Assembly: GCA_036620675.1 (NCBI GenBank)
Contig: JAZHEE010000026.1
From: Jejubacter sp036620675
GTDB taxonomy: Bacteria; Pseudomonadota; Gammaproteobacteria; Enterobacterales; Enterobacteriaceae
Reading direction: 5' to 3' (one strand)
DNA length: 59,775 bases
Under the pieces are notes generated by a model. That model made no database searches, had not been told where the DNA came from, and saw only the letters and a list, made by a program, of their open reading frames with translations. Of the stretch, positions 16,794 to 25,785 are shown one piece after another (position 1 is the stretch's first letter; the number at the start of each line of letters is the position of its first letter). The translations under genes were made by a program, and so were the position numbers.

Positions 16794-18182
16794 ATGACGA
16801 CAGAATCGGTGTGGATGCATATCGGCGCAGGCTCTTTCCATCGCGCCCATCAGGCCTGGTACCTGCACAGGTTGAGGGAACAGGGGGATGATTCGTGGAG
16901 CATTGCTCTGGGCAATGTGCGTTCCGATGCTGTGGCGTTACTGGAACAGCTCGCGGCTCAGCAGGGGAAATACGTACTGGAGACGGTGACGCCGGAGGGC
17001 GAGAGAGCGTGGGAGACCATTACCTCTATCCGCCGTATTCTGCCCTGGGATAGTGAACTGAGTGCGCTGGTGGAGCAGGGTGCTGCCGCTGAGACCAGGG
17101 TCATCGCCTTCACGGTGACCGAAGCCGGTTATTACCTGACGCCAGACCATGAGCTGGATCTTGCTCAGGCCGATATTCAGGCGGATCTACGCGGCGAAGT
17201 CGGCACGCTGTATGGCGCGCTGGCCCGGATCCTGCGCCAGCGTATGGCGCAGGGGGGCGAACCTGTCACTCTGTTAAGCTGCGATAACCTGCGCCACAAC
17301 GGTGGGCGTTTCCGCCATGGCTTTCTCACCTTCCTGACGGAAAAGGGTGAGAACGAACTGGCTCAGTGGGTGCGTGATAGTACGACTTCGCCGGACACCA
17401 TGGTTGATCGCATCACGCCGCGCCCCACCCCGGATGTAGCGCAGCGAGTGAAGGAGGCCACCGGCTTCGACGATGGCGCGGCGGTGATGGGGGAATCCTT
17501 TATCCAGTGGGTGATTGAAGATGACTTTATCGCCGGAAGACCCGCGCTTGAGAGCGTAGGGGTCGAGATGGTGGATTCGGTGCTGCCCTGGGAAGAGGCG
17601 AAAATCCGCATTCTGAACGCGACCCACAGTGGTATCGCCTGGGCGGGAACGCTTGTCGGTTATGACTATATCGACGAAAGCACCCGCCAGCCGGAGATAC
17701 AGCAAATGGCGCGGGAATATATCACCAGCGACGTCATTCCCGCACTCACCCCCAGCCCGCTTGATTTAGCTCACTATCGCGATGTGGTGCTGGCACGCTT
17801 CGCCAATCCCTGGATTCGCGATACCAATCAGAGGGTGGCGGCAGACGGCCTGTCGAAAATTCCCGGCATGGTGACCCCGACTCTGATCGCGAGCCTGCGG
17901 GCCGGGCACATCCCCGAGGCGACGGCGGTGCTGCCGGCGCTGTTTTTCCTGTTCCTTGAACGCTGGGCGCAGGGCGGATTGCCCTGGCGCTATCAGGACG
18001 GTGTGATGCAGCCGGAGGCGCTGCGTCAGCAGTTTTCCGGCGGCGATCCGCTGGGCAGCTATCTGCGGGATCCCGCCCTGTTTGGCGAGCTTGCCCGGGA
18101 CCCGGCGTTCCACTCCCTGGTGACGCGCGCCGTCGCGCGGCTGGAAGCGTGGATTGAACAGCGCCAGACGGTTTCTGGCTGA
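16794..18182 (+). CDS. dalD: D-arabinitol 4-dehydrogenase (polyol dehydrogenase family)
   Basis: The product is 462 aa (about 455 in Klebsiella DalD). It is a long-chain, zinc-independent polyol dehydrogenase of the mannitol dehydrogenase family, and would oxidise D-arabinitol to D-xylulose with NAD. The N-terminal HIGAGSFHRAHQAWYLHRL dinucleotide-binding stretch, SCDNLRHNG, MVDRITPRP and the catalytic KIRILNATHSGIAWAG are all visible. TNQRVAADGLSKIPGM also matches the arabinitol-specific group. The frame is open from a GTG at 16788, but GGAG spacing favours the ATG at 16794. The permease gene follows 65 bp later. No xylulokinase gene is present beside it. Confidence 0.88.
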   Translation: MTTESVWMHIGAGSFHRAHQAWYLHRLREQGDDSWSIALGNVRSDAVALLEQLAAQQGKYVLETVTPEGERAWETITSIRRILPWDSELSALVEQGAAAETRVIAFTVTEAGYYLTPDHELDLAQADIQADLRGEVGTLYGALARILRQRMAQGGEPVTLLSCDNLRHNGGRFRHGFLTFLTEKGENELAQWVRDSTTSPDTMVDRITPRPTPDVAQRVKEATGFDDGAAVMGESFIQWVIEDDFIAGRPALESVGVEMVDSVLPWEEAKIRILNATHSGIAWAGTLVGYDYIDESTRQPEIQQMAREYITSDVIPALTPSPLDLAHYRDVVLARFANPWIRDTNQRVAADGLSKIPGMVTPTLIASLRAGHIPEATAVLPALFFLFLERWAQGGLPWRYQDGVMQPEALRQQFSGGDPLGSYLRDPALFGELARDPAFHSLVTRAVARLEAWIEQRQTVSG

Positions 18183-18247
18183 ACGCAACGAGCGGCCTCT
18201 GTACCTGCCTGGGGCTTTCATTTCCGGTAAATAAAAGGAAGATTGTT

Positions 18248-19528
18248 ATGCAATCTCAATCTAAAGAATACTGGTTTGGCTTACCGAAAAAACTGCTGTG
18301 GGGGTTTATCGCCATCGCTATTTTTATGTCCGGCGATGGCTTCGAAATGGCCTTTTTGTCGCGACATATTACCGATATGGGGTTTAGCCCCGCCCAGTCG
18401 GCAATGGTGTTTACGGTATATGGCCTGGCGGCGGCGCTGGCTGCCTGGGCTTCCGGCGTGGTGGCGGAAATCATCACCCCGCAGCGGGCTATGTTGATAG
18501 GCTTTGTGCTGTGGATAGTGATGCATACGCTGTTTATGGCGCTGGGGCTTGGGATGCGCAGCTACCCGTTGATGCTGCTGTTTTATGGCATTCGCGGGCT
18601 GGCTTATCCGTTGTTTATCTATTCGTTTATGTTACTGCTGGTTCAGGTACTGCCGCGGGAGCGTCTGGCGGCGGCCACCGGCTGGTTCTGGGCGATGTAT
18701 TCGGTGGGGATTGGCGTGGTGGGCAGCTATCTGCCGAGTCTGATCATTCCGGGAATGGGCGAAACCGGTACGCTATGGTTCGCCATCGCCTGGGTGGCCT
18801 GTGGGGGAATAATCGCTTTCTTCAGTCTGCGGAATGTGGAAGTGGATCGTTCCCGGGTAAATCTGCCGCTGCGCGATAAAATGACCGAGTTGTCACGGGC
18901 GGTCACTATTCTGTTTGTTAATCGCGATGTGTTCTATGCCTGCCTGATCCGCATTATCAACACCCTGTCGCTGTTTGGCTTTGCGGTGATTATGCCGCTG
19001 CTGTTCGTTGACCGGCTGGGCTTTACCATTTCAGAGTGGCTGCAGATTTGGGCGGTCTTTTTCTTCGTGACCATTTTTACCAATATCTTTTGGGGAATTA
19101 CCGGAGAGTATATTGGCTGGATCCGGCAAGTGCGCTGGTTCGGATGTCTGGGGATGGCAATCTCCAGCCTGGCCTTCTACTACGTGCCGCTCTGGTTCGG
19201 CCACAATTACTGGATGGCGATGGTGCCGGCGGTGATGCTCGGTATCTTTGTGGCGGCTTTTGTGCCGATGACGGCGGTATTTCCGACCCTGGAGCCGAAT
19301 CACAAGGGGGCGGCGGTCTCTGTCTATAACCTTTCCGCCGGGTTGAGCAACTTTGTGGCTCCGGCCATTGCCTCGGCGCTGCTGCCGTTTTTCGATATTG
19401 TGGGCGTGGTATGGGCCTATACCGGGCTGTATCTGTTTGCCGGAGTTCTGACCTTTATTATTCGTGTGCCGCAGCCAGCGCGGGCCCGGCAACGCGCGCC
19501 GGCCGGTGAGCCGACACGTCAGGAGTAA
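18248..19528 (+). CDS. dalT: D-arabinitol/ribitol-type MFS transporter
   Basis: The product is 426 aa, close to the 425 aa of Klebsiella DalT and RbtT. It is a major facilitator with about 12 membrane helices and the MSGDGFEMAFLSRHI N-terminus typical of the polyol proton-symporter subgroup. It would import D-arabinitol across the inner membrane. The pairing with the dehydrogenase gives the likely substrate, but a ribitol specificity is not excluded. It ends 3 bp before the convergent stop of yfcH, with no obvious terminator between. Confidence 0.82.
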   Translation: MQSQSKEYWFGLPKKLLWGFIAIAIFMSGDGFEMAFLSRHITDMGFSPAQSAMVFTVYGLAAALAAWASGVVAEIITPQRAMLIGFVLWIVMHTLFMALGLGMRSYPLMLLFYGIRGLAYPLFIYSFMLLLVQVLPRERLAAATGWFWAMYSVGIGVVGSYLPSLIIPGMGETGTLWFAIAWVACGGIIAFFSLRNVEVDRSRVNLPLRDKMTELSRAVTILFVNRDVFYACLIRIINTLSLFGFAVIMPLLFVDRLGFTISEWLQIWAVFFFVTIFTNIFWGITGEYIGWIRQVRWFGCLGMAISSLAFYYVPLWFGHNYWMAMVPAVMLGIFVAAFVPMTAVFPTLEPNHKGAAVSVYNLSAGLSNFVAPAIASALLPFFDIVGVVWAYTGLYLFAGVLTFIIRVPQPARARQRAPAGEPTRQE

Positions 19529-19531
19529 TTG

Positions 19532-20440
19532 CTATCTGGAGGAGGTCTGAGCCAGCACGTCCTGTAACGCCTCTTCCAGATCGTACCAGCGAAAACCGAA
19601 GCCCGCCGCTTCCAGCCGTTTGGGTAATGCCCGCTGCCCGCCCAGAACCAGCACTGAAGATTCTCCCATCAGCATCCGAATAGCAAAGGCCGGCGCACGT
19701 ACCAGGGCCGGTCGGCCCAGCACGTGACCCAGGGTATGGGCAAACTGCTCATTGCGTACCGGATAGGGCGAGACCATATTGAAAGGGCCGCGCAGATTGT
19801 TATCCAGCAGCCAGATAACGGCGTTGACCATATCATCGATATGGATCCACGGCAGGTACTGACGTCCGCTGCCGCTGGGGCCGCCAAGCCCGGCGCGAAA
19901 TAGCGGCAGCAGCTTACCGAGAATACCGCCTTCGGGGGCCAGTACCACGCCGGTACGCAGCAGGCAAACCCGGGTCTGGTCGCTCTGGGCCTGGCAGGCA
20001 ATCTGCTCCCAGCGCGCGCAGAGCTTATGGGTGAATTCGTTGTGCGGCGGTTCTTCTTCGGTGACCACCACTTCGCCGAGATCGCCGTAATAGCCGGTAG
20101 CGGAGCCGGAAATCAGAATGGCGGGCGGTCTGGCGCTGGCTTTAAACAGCGCCACCAGACGCTCGGTAGTCTGCCAGCGGCTCTGACACAGCCGCTCTTT
20201 ACGGGCGGAGCTCCAGCGCCGGTCGGCAATGGGTTCTCCTGCCAGGTTGATAACCGCATCGAAACCGTCCAGAGAGGTCTGGTCATATAAGCCTTTCCAC
20301 AGGCTGATGCGCGGGTCGAGCAGACCGCGTGCGCGCTCAGGGGTACGGGTGACGACCGTAATCTCATGACCCAGGCTCAGCAGACGCGGCGCGAGATGGC
20401 GGCCAATCAGTCCGGTGCCGCCGGTAATGACGATTTTCAT
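19532..20440 (-). CDS. yfcH: NAD(P)-binding epimerase-like protein YfcH
   Basis: The product is 302 aa (297 in E. coli). It is an extended short-chain dehydrogenase/reductase of the TIGR01777/SDR39U1 group. The Rossmann loop GGTGLIGRHL is at the very N-terminus, NLAGEPIADRRWS follows, and the atypical active-site region SGSATGYYG is present. Its substrate is unknown. The frame runs on to 20479, but AGGAGGG just before the ATG at 20440 and the N-terminus MKIVITGGTG fix the start. In E. coli it lies between folX and rpnB-hisP. Confidence 0.93.
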   Translation of the reverse strand: MKIVITGGTGLIGRHLAPRLLSLGHEITVVTRTPERARGLLDPRISLWKGLYDQTSLDGFDAVINLAGEPIADRRWSSARKERLCQSRWQTTERLVALFKASARPPAILISGSATGYYGDLGEVVVTEEEPPHNEFTHKLCARWEQIACQAQSDQTRVCLLRTGVVLAPEGGILGKLLPLFRAGLGGPSGSGRQYLPWIHIDDMVNAVIWLLDNNLRGPFNMVSPYPVRNEQFAHTLGHVLGRPALVRAPAFAIRMLMGESSVLVLGGQRALPKRLEAAGFGFRWYDLEEALQDVLAQTSSR

Positions 20441-20535
20441 GGGCCCTCCTGAACGGGAACGCGCTCCTCTTTCCATCATAGAAGAGCCTGATTAGATAAC
20501 AAGCCTGCGTAACAGGCTGAAATCACACTATAAAC

Positions 20536-21501
20536 CTAGATGCCATTGTCGGGCTGCCAGCACCACTGGCGTTTATCTCCGGACAGTTTCCAGTAGGGGG
20601 GGGAACCGAAGCGTTCGATAAAGAAGTCGATGACTGTCCGAACGCTGAGCGAAAGATAGCGGGTATGGGGATACAGCATGGCGATCAGCGGCGGATCCTG
20701 GTGGGTGGAAACCGTATAGTCCGGCAGCAACAGCGCCAGTTGACGGCTGCGTAACAGTTCGCCGATTTGCCAGTCGGGCATCATGATAATACCGGCGCCG
20801 CTAAGCGCTGCATTAACCAGGGTTTCAGCGTTGTTGGAGGTCAGCGTGCCGTTCAGCGTCATGATCTGGGGTTCCGCGCCCGGGCGGGAAAAGAAGGTGC
20901 GCTGAAGCCCCATCGCGCCCTTATAGACCAGGCAGTTGTGAGTCATTAGGCTTTGGGGGCTGTCAGGAATGCCATGGCGTGCCAGATAGCGCGGGCTGGC
21001 CGCCAGCAGCAGCTCGGAGCGATCGACGATACGAGCGTGTGCACCAGAATCCGCCAGCGGGCCGATACGAAACAGCAGATCGGCGGCATCGGCCAGCGGA
21101 TCGATAAATTCATCAGTCTGGGTCAGCTCTATTTTCAGATTGGGCCATTGTCGCCACAGCTCACCCAGCCAGGGGGCGATATGCTTCTGGCCGAAGACCA
21201 CTGGCGCGTTAATGCGTACCAGGCCACCGGGAGAGCCTTCTCGTTCATGAACCCGGCGGGTAGTTTCATCCAGTTCGCTGAGCATGGCGCGGAAAGTCTG
21301 GCCGTACAGGCGGCCGATGTCGGTCGGGACAATGGCGCGGGTATTACGGTACAGCAACTGGGCGCCAAGCTCGCTTTCCAGTTGCTGAATGATCCGTGAT
21401 ACCGAAGAAGGGGACATATTTTCCCGCCGGGCGACCTGCGAAAAATTGCCCGTTTCCAGTACCGCGACAAACAGCCGCATGCTGCGGATATCCACGCTCA
21501 T
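20536..21501 (-). CDS. LysR-family transcriptional regulator
   Basis: The product is 321 aa. The N-terminal winged helix-turn-helix (residues 5-60, NFSQVARRENMSPSSVSRIIQQLE) and a periplasmic-binding-like effector domain (about 90-300) are typical of LysR regulators of the CrgA/YafC-like group. It is divergent from two small DMT transporters across 110 bp, so it probably regulates them. Effector unknown. The position corresponds to folX-yfcG in E. coli, so this is an exchanged segment. The C-terminal 25 residues (KLSGDKRQWCWQPDNGI) are longer than in most LysR proteins. Confidence 0.9.
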   Translation of the reverse strand: MSVDIRSMRLFVAVLETGNFSQVARRENMSPSSVSRIIQQLESELGAQLLYRNTRAIVPTDIGRLYGQTFRAMLSELDETTRRVHEREGSPGGLVRINAPVVFGQKHIAPWLGELWRQWPNLKIELTQTDEFIDPLADAADLLFRIGPLADSGAHARIVDRSELLLAASPRYLARHGIPDSPQSLMTHNCLVYKGAMGLQRTFFSRPGAEPQIMTLNGTLTSNNAETLVNAALSGAGIIMMPDWQIGELLRSRQLALLLPDYTVSTHQDPPLIAMLYPHTRYLSLSVRTVIDFFIERFGSPPYWKLSGDKRQWCWQPDNGI

Positions 21502-21611
21502 GGTTGCTCCATTTATGCAAAAATCGCAAAGGTGTTGTGTAGTTTATCCTGTTTTTAGAACAGATGCCCCTGGCTAATATCGGCCTCTTTCGAGAAACAG
21601 GTGTACTGACA

Positions 21612-22049
21612 ATGAAATTACTGGCGGTATTTTTGGTCATTCTGGCCGGGATGGGACTCTCCGTAGAGGCCGGGTTGCTCGGCCCGCTCGGGGAGAAAGT
21701 GGGGCACTACTGGGCCACGCTGAGTCTGTTTGGTATAGAGGCTGTGCTGGCTGGCCTGTTAATGCTGTTCTGGGGGCCTCGTAAGCCAGCTTCTTTCCTG
21801 GCGTCTCCTGGCTGGCAGCTAACCGGCGGCATCTGGGGGCCGCTCTACGTCATTATTCTGACCGTGGCAACGCCGATTATCGGCATTACGCTATTGATGA
21901 CCGGCGTGCTGGCAGGCCAGGTAACCAAAAGCCTGCTGATCGACCATTTTGGGTGGTTTGGTGCTGAACGACGCCCGGTGAACGGGAAAAAACTGATTGC
22001 GCTGGCGTTTGTTGCTGCCGCGCTGGTACTGATTGCCGGAGGACGTTAA
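21612..22049 (+). CDS. Small DMT-family transporter (DUF606/YdcZ type), first of a pair
   Basis: The product is 145 aa from the ATG at 21612. About five hydrophobic helices fill the whole protein, with GMGLSVEAGLLGPLGEKVG and GQVTKSLLIDHFGWFG, the pattern of the half-length DUF606 (YdcZ) drug/metabolite transporter family. Such half proteins often come in pairs that form heterodimers with opposite topology. The next gene starts 2 bp later and encodes its partner. The frame opens earlier, at 21564, but that segment is not membrane-like. Substrate unknown. Confidence 0.85.
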   Translation: MKLLAVFLVILAGMGLSVEAGLLGPLGEKVGHYWATLSLFGIEAVLAGLLMLFWGPRKPASFLASPGWQLTGGIWGPLYVIILTVATPIIGITLLMTGVLAGQVTKSLLIDHFGWFGAERRPVNGKKLIALAFVAAALVLIAGGR

Positions 22050-22051
22050 CG

Positions 22052-22531
22052 ATGATTGTGATAATGACTTTACTTGCGCTGGCGGGTGGCGCGTTTCTTA
22101 GCGTTCAGGCTGCGGTGAACGCCCGGTTGGGGGCCAGCCAGGGCGCCATTCGCACGGCGTTTCTGACCTTCCTGGTGGGCACCCTGGTCAGCGCGATACT
22201 GGTTATCTTTTTCGAGCCGCCCCATGCCGTGACGCTGCTGGATGTTCCCAAGTGGCAGTTGCTGGGGTCGCTGCTCGGCCTGGTGTATGTGCTGACCATG
22301 GTCTTTGCCGTACAGCGGATAGGAACGGCCCTGGCGACGGTGGCGGTCATACTGGGGCAGCTCAGTATGTCGATTATCATCGACAGCTTTGGCTGGTTGG
22401 GCAACAGCGCCATTCCTTTCTCCACCAATCGGGTGCTGGCGGCCATTTGCCTGGCTATCGCTCTGTGGTTTATCTGGCAAAGCCAGCAAGACGCAAAAAC
22501 GCATGCTGTGCAGGAAGCGCAACAGTCGTAG
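22052..22531 (+). CDS. Small DMT-family transporter (DUF606/YdcZ type), second of a pair
   Basis: The product is 159 aa with about five hydrophobic helices (AGGAFLSVQAAVNARLG, LSMSIIIDSFGWLG). It is a homologue of the preceding gene: both carry the (I)DxFGWxG motif near the last third. It starts 2 bp after the previous stop, so the two are translated together. A heterodimeric carrier is the likely product (inference from family habit). Its hydrophilic C-terminal tail is Gln- and Ala-rich. Confidence 0.85.
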   Translation: MIVIMTLLALAGGAFLSVQAAVNARLGASQGAIRTAFLTFLVGTLVSAILVIFFEPPHAVTLLDVPKWQLLGSLLGLVYVLTMVFAVQRIGTALATVAVILGQLSMSIIIDSFGWLGNSAIPFSTNRVLAAICLAIALWFIWQSQQDAKTHAVQEAQQS

Positions 22532-22634
22532 TTGCGCGGCGTCGGGATTTGGCTGATTCTTCTGTGAGGGCCGGGCATTTTCGTGCGGCCTGAGCCAGGA
22601 TACATTATTGACTCCAGTAATCAGTGAGAATGCC

Positions 22635-23282
22635 ATGAATCAGCCTGCGATAACGCTATGGAGCGACGCCCACTTTTTTAGCCCCTGGGTGATGTCGGTT
22701 TACGTTGCCCTGATGGAGAAAGGGATTCCTTTCACTCTGCAAACCGTCGATCTTGAACGCCAGGCGAACCTGAAGCCGACGTGGCCCGGTTATGGGTTAA
22801 CCCGGCGGGTGCCGCTGCTCGAGATTGACGGTTTTGTCCTGAGTGAATCGTCGGCGATTGATGAATACCTGGAAGAGCGGTTTGCTCCCCCGACCTGGGA
22901 GCGGCTGTATCCGTTCGATCGCGAAAAACGCGCCCAGGCGCGACAGATCCAGGCCTGGTTACGTAGCGGCCTTGCCGGGCTGCGCGCCGCACGGCCTACC
23001 GAGGTTATTTTCGCAGGCAGCCGGTGTCCTCCCCTTGATGAAAGCGTGCTGCGTGAAGCGGACAGTCTGTTTGGCCTTGCGCAGTCGTTACTGGCACCCG
23101 GCCAGCAAAATCTGTTCGGCGAATGGTGTATCGCCGACAGCGATTTGGCGCTAATGCTCAACCGGCTGGTGATGCATGGCGATGCGGTGCCGCCGGACCT
23201 GGTCGGATATGCGGAATTTCAGTGGCAGCGTGCTTCAGTTCAGCGCTTTGTCGCACTATCGGCAAAGGCGGCTACGGGCTGA
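22635..23282 (+). CDS. yfcF: Glutathione S-transferase YfcF
   Basis: The product is 215 aa (214 in E. coli). It is a cytosolic glutathione transferase with glutathione peroxidase activity reported for the E. coli enzyme. The thioredoxin-like N-domain carries SDAHFFSPWV (active-site Ser region), RRVPLLEIDGFVLSESSAI (cis-Pro and gamma-glutamyl-binding SES) and YLEERFAPPTWERLYP. The all-helical C-domain includes LFGEWCIADSDLALMLNRL. Start at 22635 by homology. The frame opens at 22608 upstream. Confidence 0.94.
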   Translation: MNQPAITLWSDAHFFSPWVMSVYVALMEKGIPFTLQTVDLERQANLKPTWPGYGLTRRVPLLEIDGFVLSESSAIDEYLEERFAPPTWERLYPFDREKRAQARQIQAWLRSGLAGLRAARPTEVIFAGSRCPPLDESVLREADSLFGLAQSLLAPGQQNLFGEWCIADSDLALMLNRLVMHGDAVPPDLVGYAEFQWQRASVQRFVALSAKAATG

Positions 23283-23341
23283 ACCGTGTTAAAAAATCCG
23301 TTATTATTATCCCCTGTCTGATTTACACAGGTGTAAGTGGA

Positions 23342-23893
23342 ATGAAACTGATGTTCGCATCGGATATTCACGGATCGTTGCCAGCTACCGATAAGGTTCT
23401 GGAACGTTTTGCCGCCAGCGGCGCACAGTGGCTGATTTTGCTGGGCGACCTGCTTAACCACGGTCCGCGCAACGCGCTGCCGGAAGGTTATCAGCCGGCC
23501 CGGGTGGCGGAGCGTCTTAACGAGGCGGCGGCGAAAATCATCGCCGTGCGCGGCAACTGTGACAGCGAAGTGGATCAAATGCTGCTGGATTTTCCCATCA
23601 CCGCCCCCTGGCAGCAGGTTTTGCTGGCGAACGGACGGCTGTTCCTGACGCACGGTCATCTTTATCATCCGGATAAGCTGCCCTCCCTGGCGGCAGGCGA
23701 CGTGTTGGCCAGCGGTCATACTCATATTCCGCTGGCGGAGCGCCGCGGTGAGATTTTCGTGTTCAATCCCGGCTCGGTCAGTATCCCTAAAGGGGGCTTT
23801 GCGCCCAGTTATGGGATGCTGGATGATGCACTTCTGAGCGTTTATAGCCTTGAAGATAACGCGCTTATTGCGCAGCAGGATATAACACCGTAA
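23342..23893 (+). CDS. yfcE: Phosphodiesterase YfcE
   Basis: The product is 183 aa (184 in E. coli). It is a manganese-dependent metallophosphoesterase active on artificial phosphodiesters; the natural substrate is unknown. All metal-binding motifs are present: SDIHG at 8-12, GDLLNHGPRN, VRGNCDSE, THGH and SGHTH. The frame extends back into yfcF, but the ATG at 23342 gives the family N-terminus MKLMFASDIHG. It is followed after 73 bp by yfcD. Confidence 0.95.
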   Translation: MKLMFASDIHGSLPATDKVLERFAASGAQWLILLGDLLNHGPRNALPEGYQPARVAERLNEAAAKIIAVRGNCDSEVDQMLLDFPITAPWQQVLLANGRLFLTHGHLYHPDKLPSLAAGDVLASGHTHIPLAERRGEIFVFNPGSVSIPKGGFAPSYGMLDDALLSVYSLEDNALIAQQDITP

Positions 23894-23966
23894 TTTGACT
23901 GACGACCAGGCATAGCCTGACCATTAACGCGCCGTCAGAGCGCCCAGAGCAAAATAAGGTTTCCCG

Positions 23967-24584
23967 ATGGTGGAGCAGAGTCAAACTGGCACGGAATGGG
24001 TTGACATCGTCAACGAAGATAACGAAGTCATCGCGCAGTCCAGCCGTGAACAAATGCGAGCGCAGTGCCTGCGTCATCGCGCGACCTATATTGTGGTGCA
24101 CGATGGCATGGGCAAGATTCTGGTGCAGCGCCGTACTGATACCAAAGATTTCCTGCCCGGTATGCTGGACGCTACCGCAGGAGGCGTAGTCATGGCGGGC
24201 GAGCAGATGCTGGATTCGGCCAAACGCGAGGCGGAAGAGGAACTGGGTATTGCCGGAGTCCCTTTTGCCGAACACGGGCAGTTCTACTTTGAAGATCAAA
24301 ACTGCCGGGTCTGGGGCGGGCTGTTCAGCTGCGTATCCCACGGGCCGTTTGCGCTCCAGGAAGAGGAAGTCAGCGAGGTACGCTGGATGTCGCCGGAAGA
24401 GATTACTGCCCGCTGCGACGAATTTACGCCTGATTCCCTGAAGGCGCTGGCGTTATGGATGAGCCGCAATGCCGGTAATGAGTCGCGCAAGGAGCGTAGC
24501 GAGAAGCCAGCGAAAGCGGAAAAGGAAAAACTCCCGGAGCAGGCATCGGAACAGAAGCCGGACAGCGAACAGCCAGCAGAATAA
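23967..24584 (+). CDS. yfcD: Nudix hydrolase YfcD with an extended charged tail
   Basis: The product is 205 aa (180 in E. coli). The Nudix box is complete at about residues 72-94 (G-x5-E-x7-REAEEELGI), so it should hydrolyse a nucleoside diphosphate linked to another moiety. The physiological substrate is not known. After residue 170 comes a 35-residue Lys/Glu/Gln/Pro-rich tail that the E. coli protein mostly lacks and that should be disordered. The gene ends 5 bp before the convergent LacI-type gene. Confidence 0.94.
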   Translation: MVEQSQTGTEWVDIVNEDNEVIAQSSREQMRAQCLRHRATYIVVHDGMGKILVQRRTDTKDFLPGMLDATAGGVVMAGEQMLDSAKREAEEELGIAGVPFAEHGQFYFEDQNCRVWGGLFSCVSHGPFALQEEEVSEVRWMSPEEITARCDEFTPDSLKALALWMSRNAGNESRKERSEKPAKAEKEKLPEQASEQKPDSEQPAE

Positions 24585-24589
24585 CCTGG

Positions 24590-25609
24590 CTAACAGCTTT
24601 CCCGCAGGCGGAGCGTTGGCGTCAGCGGCGCGCCGCTTGTCGGCGTTTGTCCAGTGAAGCGCGCCAGTAAGGCCTGTCCTGCCGCCACGCCAATCTGATA
24701 ATGCGGCACCGCCACGGTGGTGAGCCGGGGCTGGCATACCTGACTGGCGTCGCTGTCGCCGAATCCGACAATCGCCAGATCCTCCGGCACCCGTATGCGT
24801 CGTCGTTGACATTCCCAGAGAGCTCCGCAGGCCAGTTCATCAGAGACGCACACCAGCGCCTCCAGCTCTGGCCAGGCTAACAGAAACTCCGGAAGTTGAG
24901 CCGCGCCGGTCGAAAAATTTGGCGCGGCCGCGGCATTGATGACGCGTCCGGGAGAGAGATGGTGTTTGAGCATTGCCTTATACCAGCCCTGGAGATGCTG
25001 CTGAAAAATCCACTGTTCCTGACGGGCGCAAAGTAACCCGATATTCTGGTAACCCCGCTTTATCAGCATTTGGGTGAGCTCAAACATGGCGGTAACATTG
25101 TCGATACCGATATTCATATCAATGGGATCGTGGCAGGTTGCACCGATCTCAAGCACCGGAATTTCAGACTGAGTCAGCCAGTTTCTTACCGTCGGACGAT
25201 GCTCAACGCTAAGCAGAATAGCCGCGGCCAGGTTAGAGGCCATTAGCGCTTCCAGCAACTTTTCTTCGCGCTCCAGGCGGTGACGCGATTCGGCCAGCAT
25301 GATCTGGTAGCCAGCGGGATGCAACACCTGTTGTAATCCGGCGAACATCTCTGAGCAGCCCGCTTCCGCCAAATTGGGCACGACCATGGCAATGGTACGC
25401 GAAGAAGCTGAAGCGAGAGCGCTTGCCGTCAGATTAGGGGTGTATCCCAGTTCCTGAACGGCAGCCTGAATTTTTTCCCGCAGCTTTTCTGAAACCTGTT
25501 CTGGCGTGCGTAGCGCTCGTGAAACGGTCATGGTGCCCACACCTGCCTGTTGGGCCACATCTGCGAGCGTCACTCTGCCAGTGCCGCGTCGCTTTCTGGT
25601 TATCGACAT
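24590..25609 (-). CDS. LacI-family repressor of the PTS-transketolase operon
   Basis: The product is 339 aa. A LacI-type helix-turn-helix and hinge fill the N-terminus (VTLADVAQQAGVGTMTVSRALRTPEQVSE, about 13-41), followed by a periplasmic-binding-protein-like effector domain (AMVVPNLAEAGCSEMFAGLQ onward). It most resembles the GntR/IdnR group of LacI regulators. It is divergent from the PTS operon across 254 bp, where two identical 12-bp palindromes lie. It very likely represses that operon and perhaps itself. The inducer is unknown. Confidence 0.92.
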   Translation of the reverse strand: MSITRKRRGTGRVTLADVAQQAGVGTMTVSRALRTPEQVSEKLREKIQAAVQELGYTPNLTASALASASSRTIAMVVPNLAEAGCSEMFAGLQQVLHPAGYQIMLAESRHRLEREEKLLEALMASNLAAAILLSVEHRPTVRNWLTQSEIPVLEIGATCHDPIDMNIGIDNVTAMFELTQMLIKRGYQNIGLLCARQEQWIFQQHLQGWYKAMLKHHLSPGRVINAAAAPNFSTGAAQLPEFLLAWPELEALVCVSDELACGALWECQRRRIRVPEDLAIVGFGDSDASQVCQPRLTTVAVPHYQIGVAAGQALLARFTGQTPTSGAPLTPTLRLRESC

Positions 25610-25736
25610 GCTGATTCCTGCTTTACAACCCGTAAGTTATCCGGCATTCCCGCTTGCGCCGTGGCGTTGGGAACTTCCGCAAGTATACGTCGTAACACCC
25701 CTTTTTTTCTCTCTTTTCGTACTAATGCATGATTTT

Positions 25737-25782
25737 GATAGCGCTATCACAAATGACGATCGTTCTGGATGATAGCGCTATC
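25737..25782. promoter_or_regulatory. Twin operator palindromes for the LacI-type regulator
   Basis: GATAGCGCTATC occurs twice, at 25737-25748 and 25771-25782. Each copy is a perfect 12-bp palindrome, and their centres are 34 bp apart, close to three helical turns. A central CG/GC step in an even-length palindrome is typical of LacI-family operators. They lie in the divergent interval between the regulator and the IIA gene, so the binding protein is inferred to be that regulator. Confidence 0.8.
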
Positions 25783-25785
25783 TTT

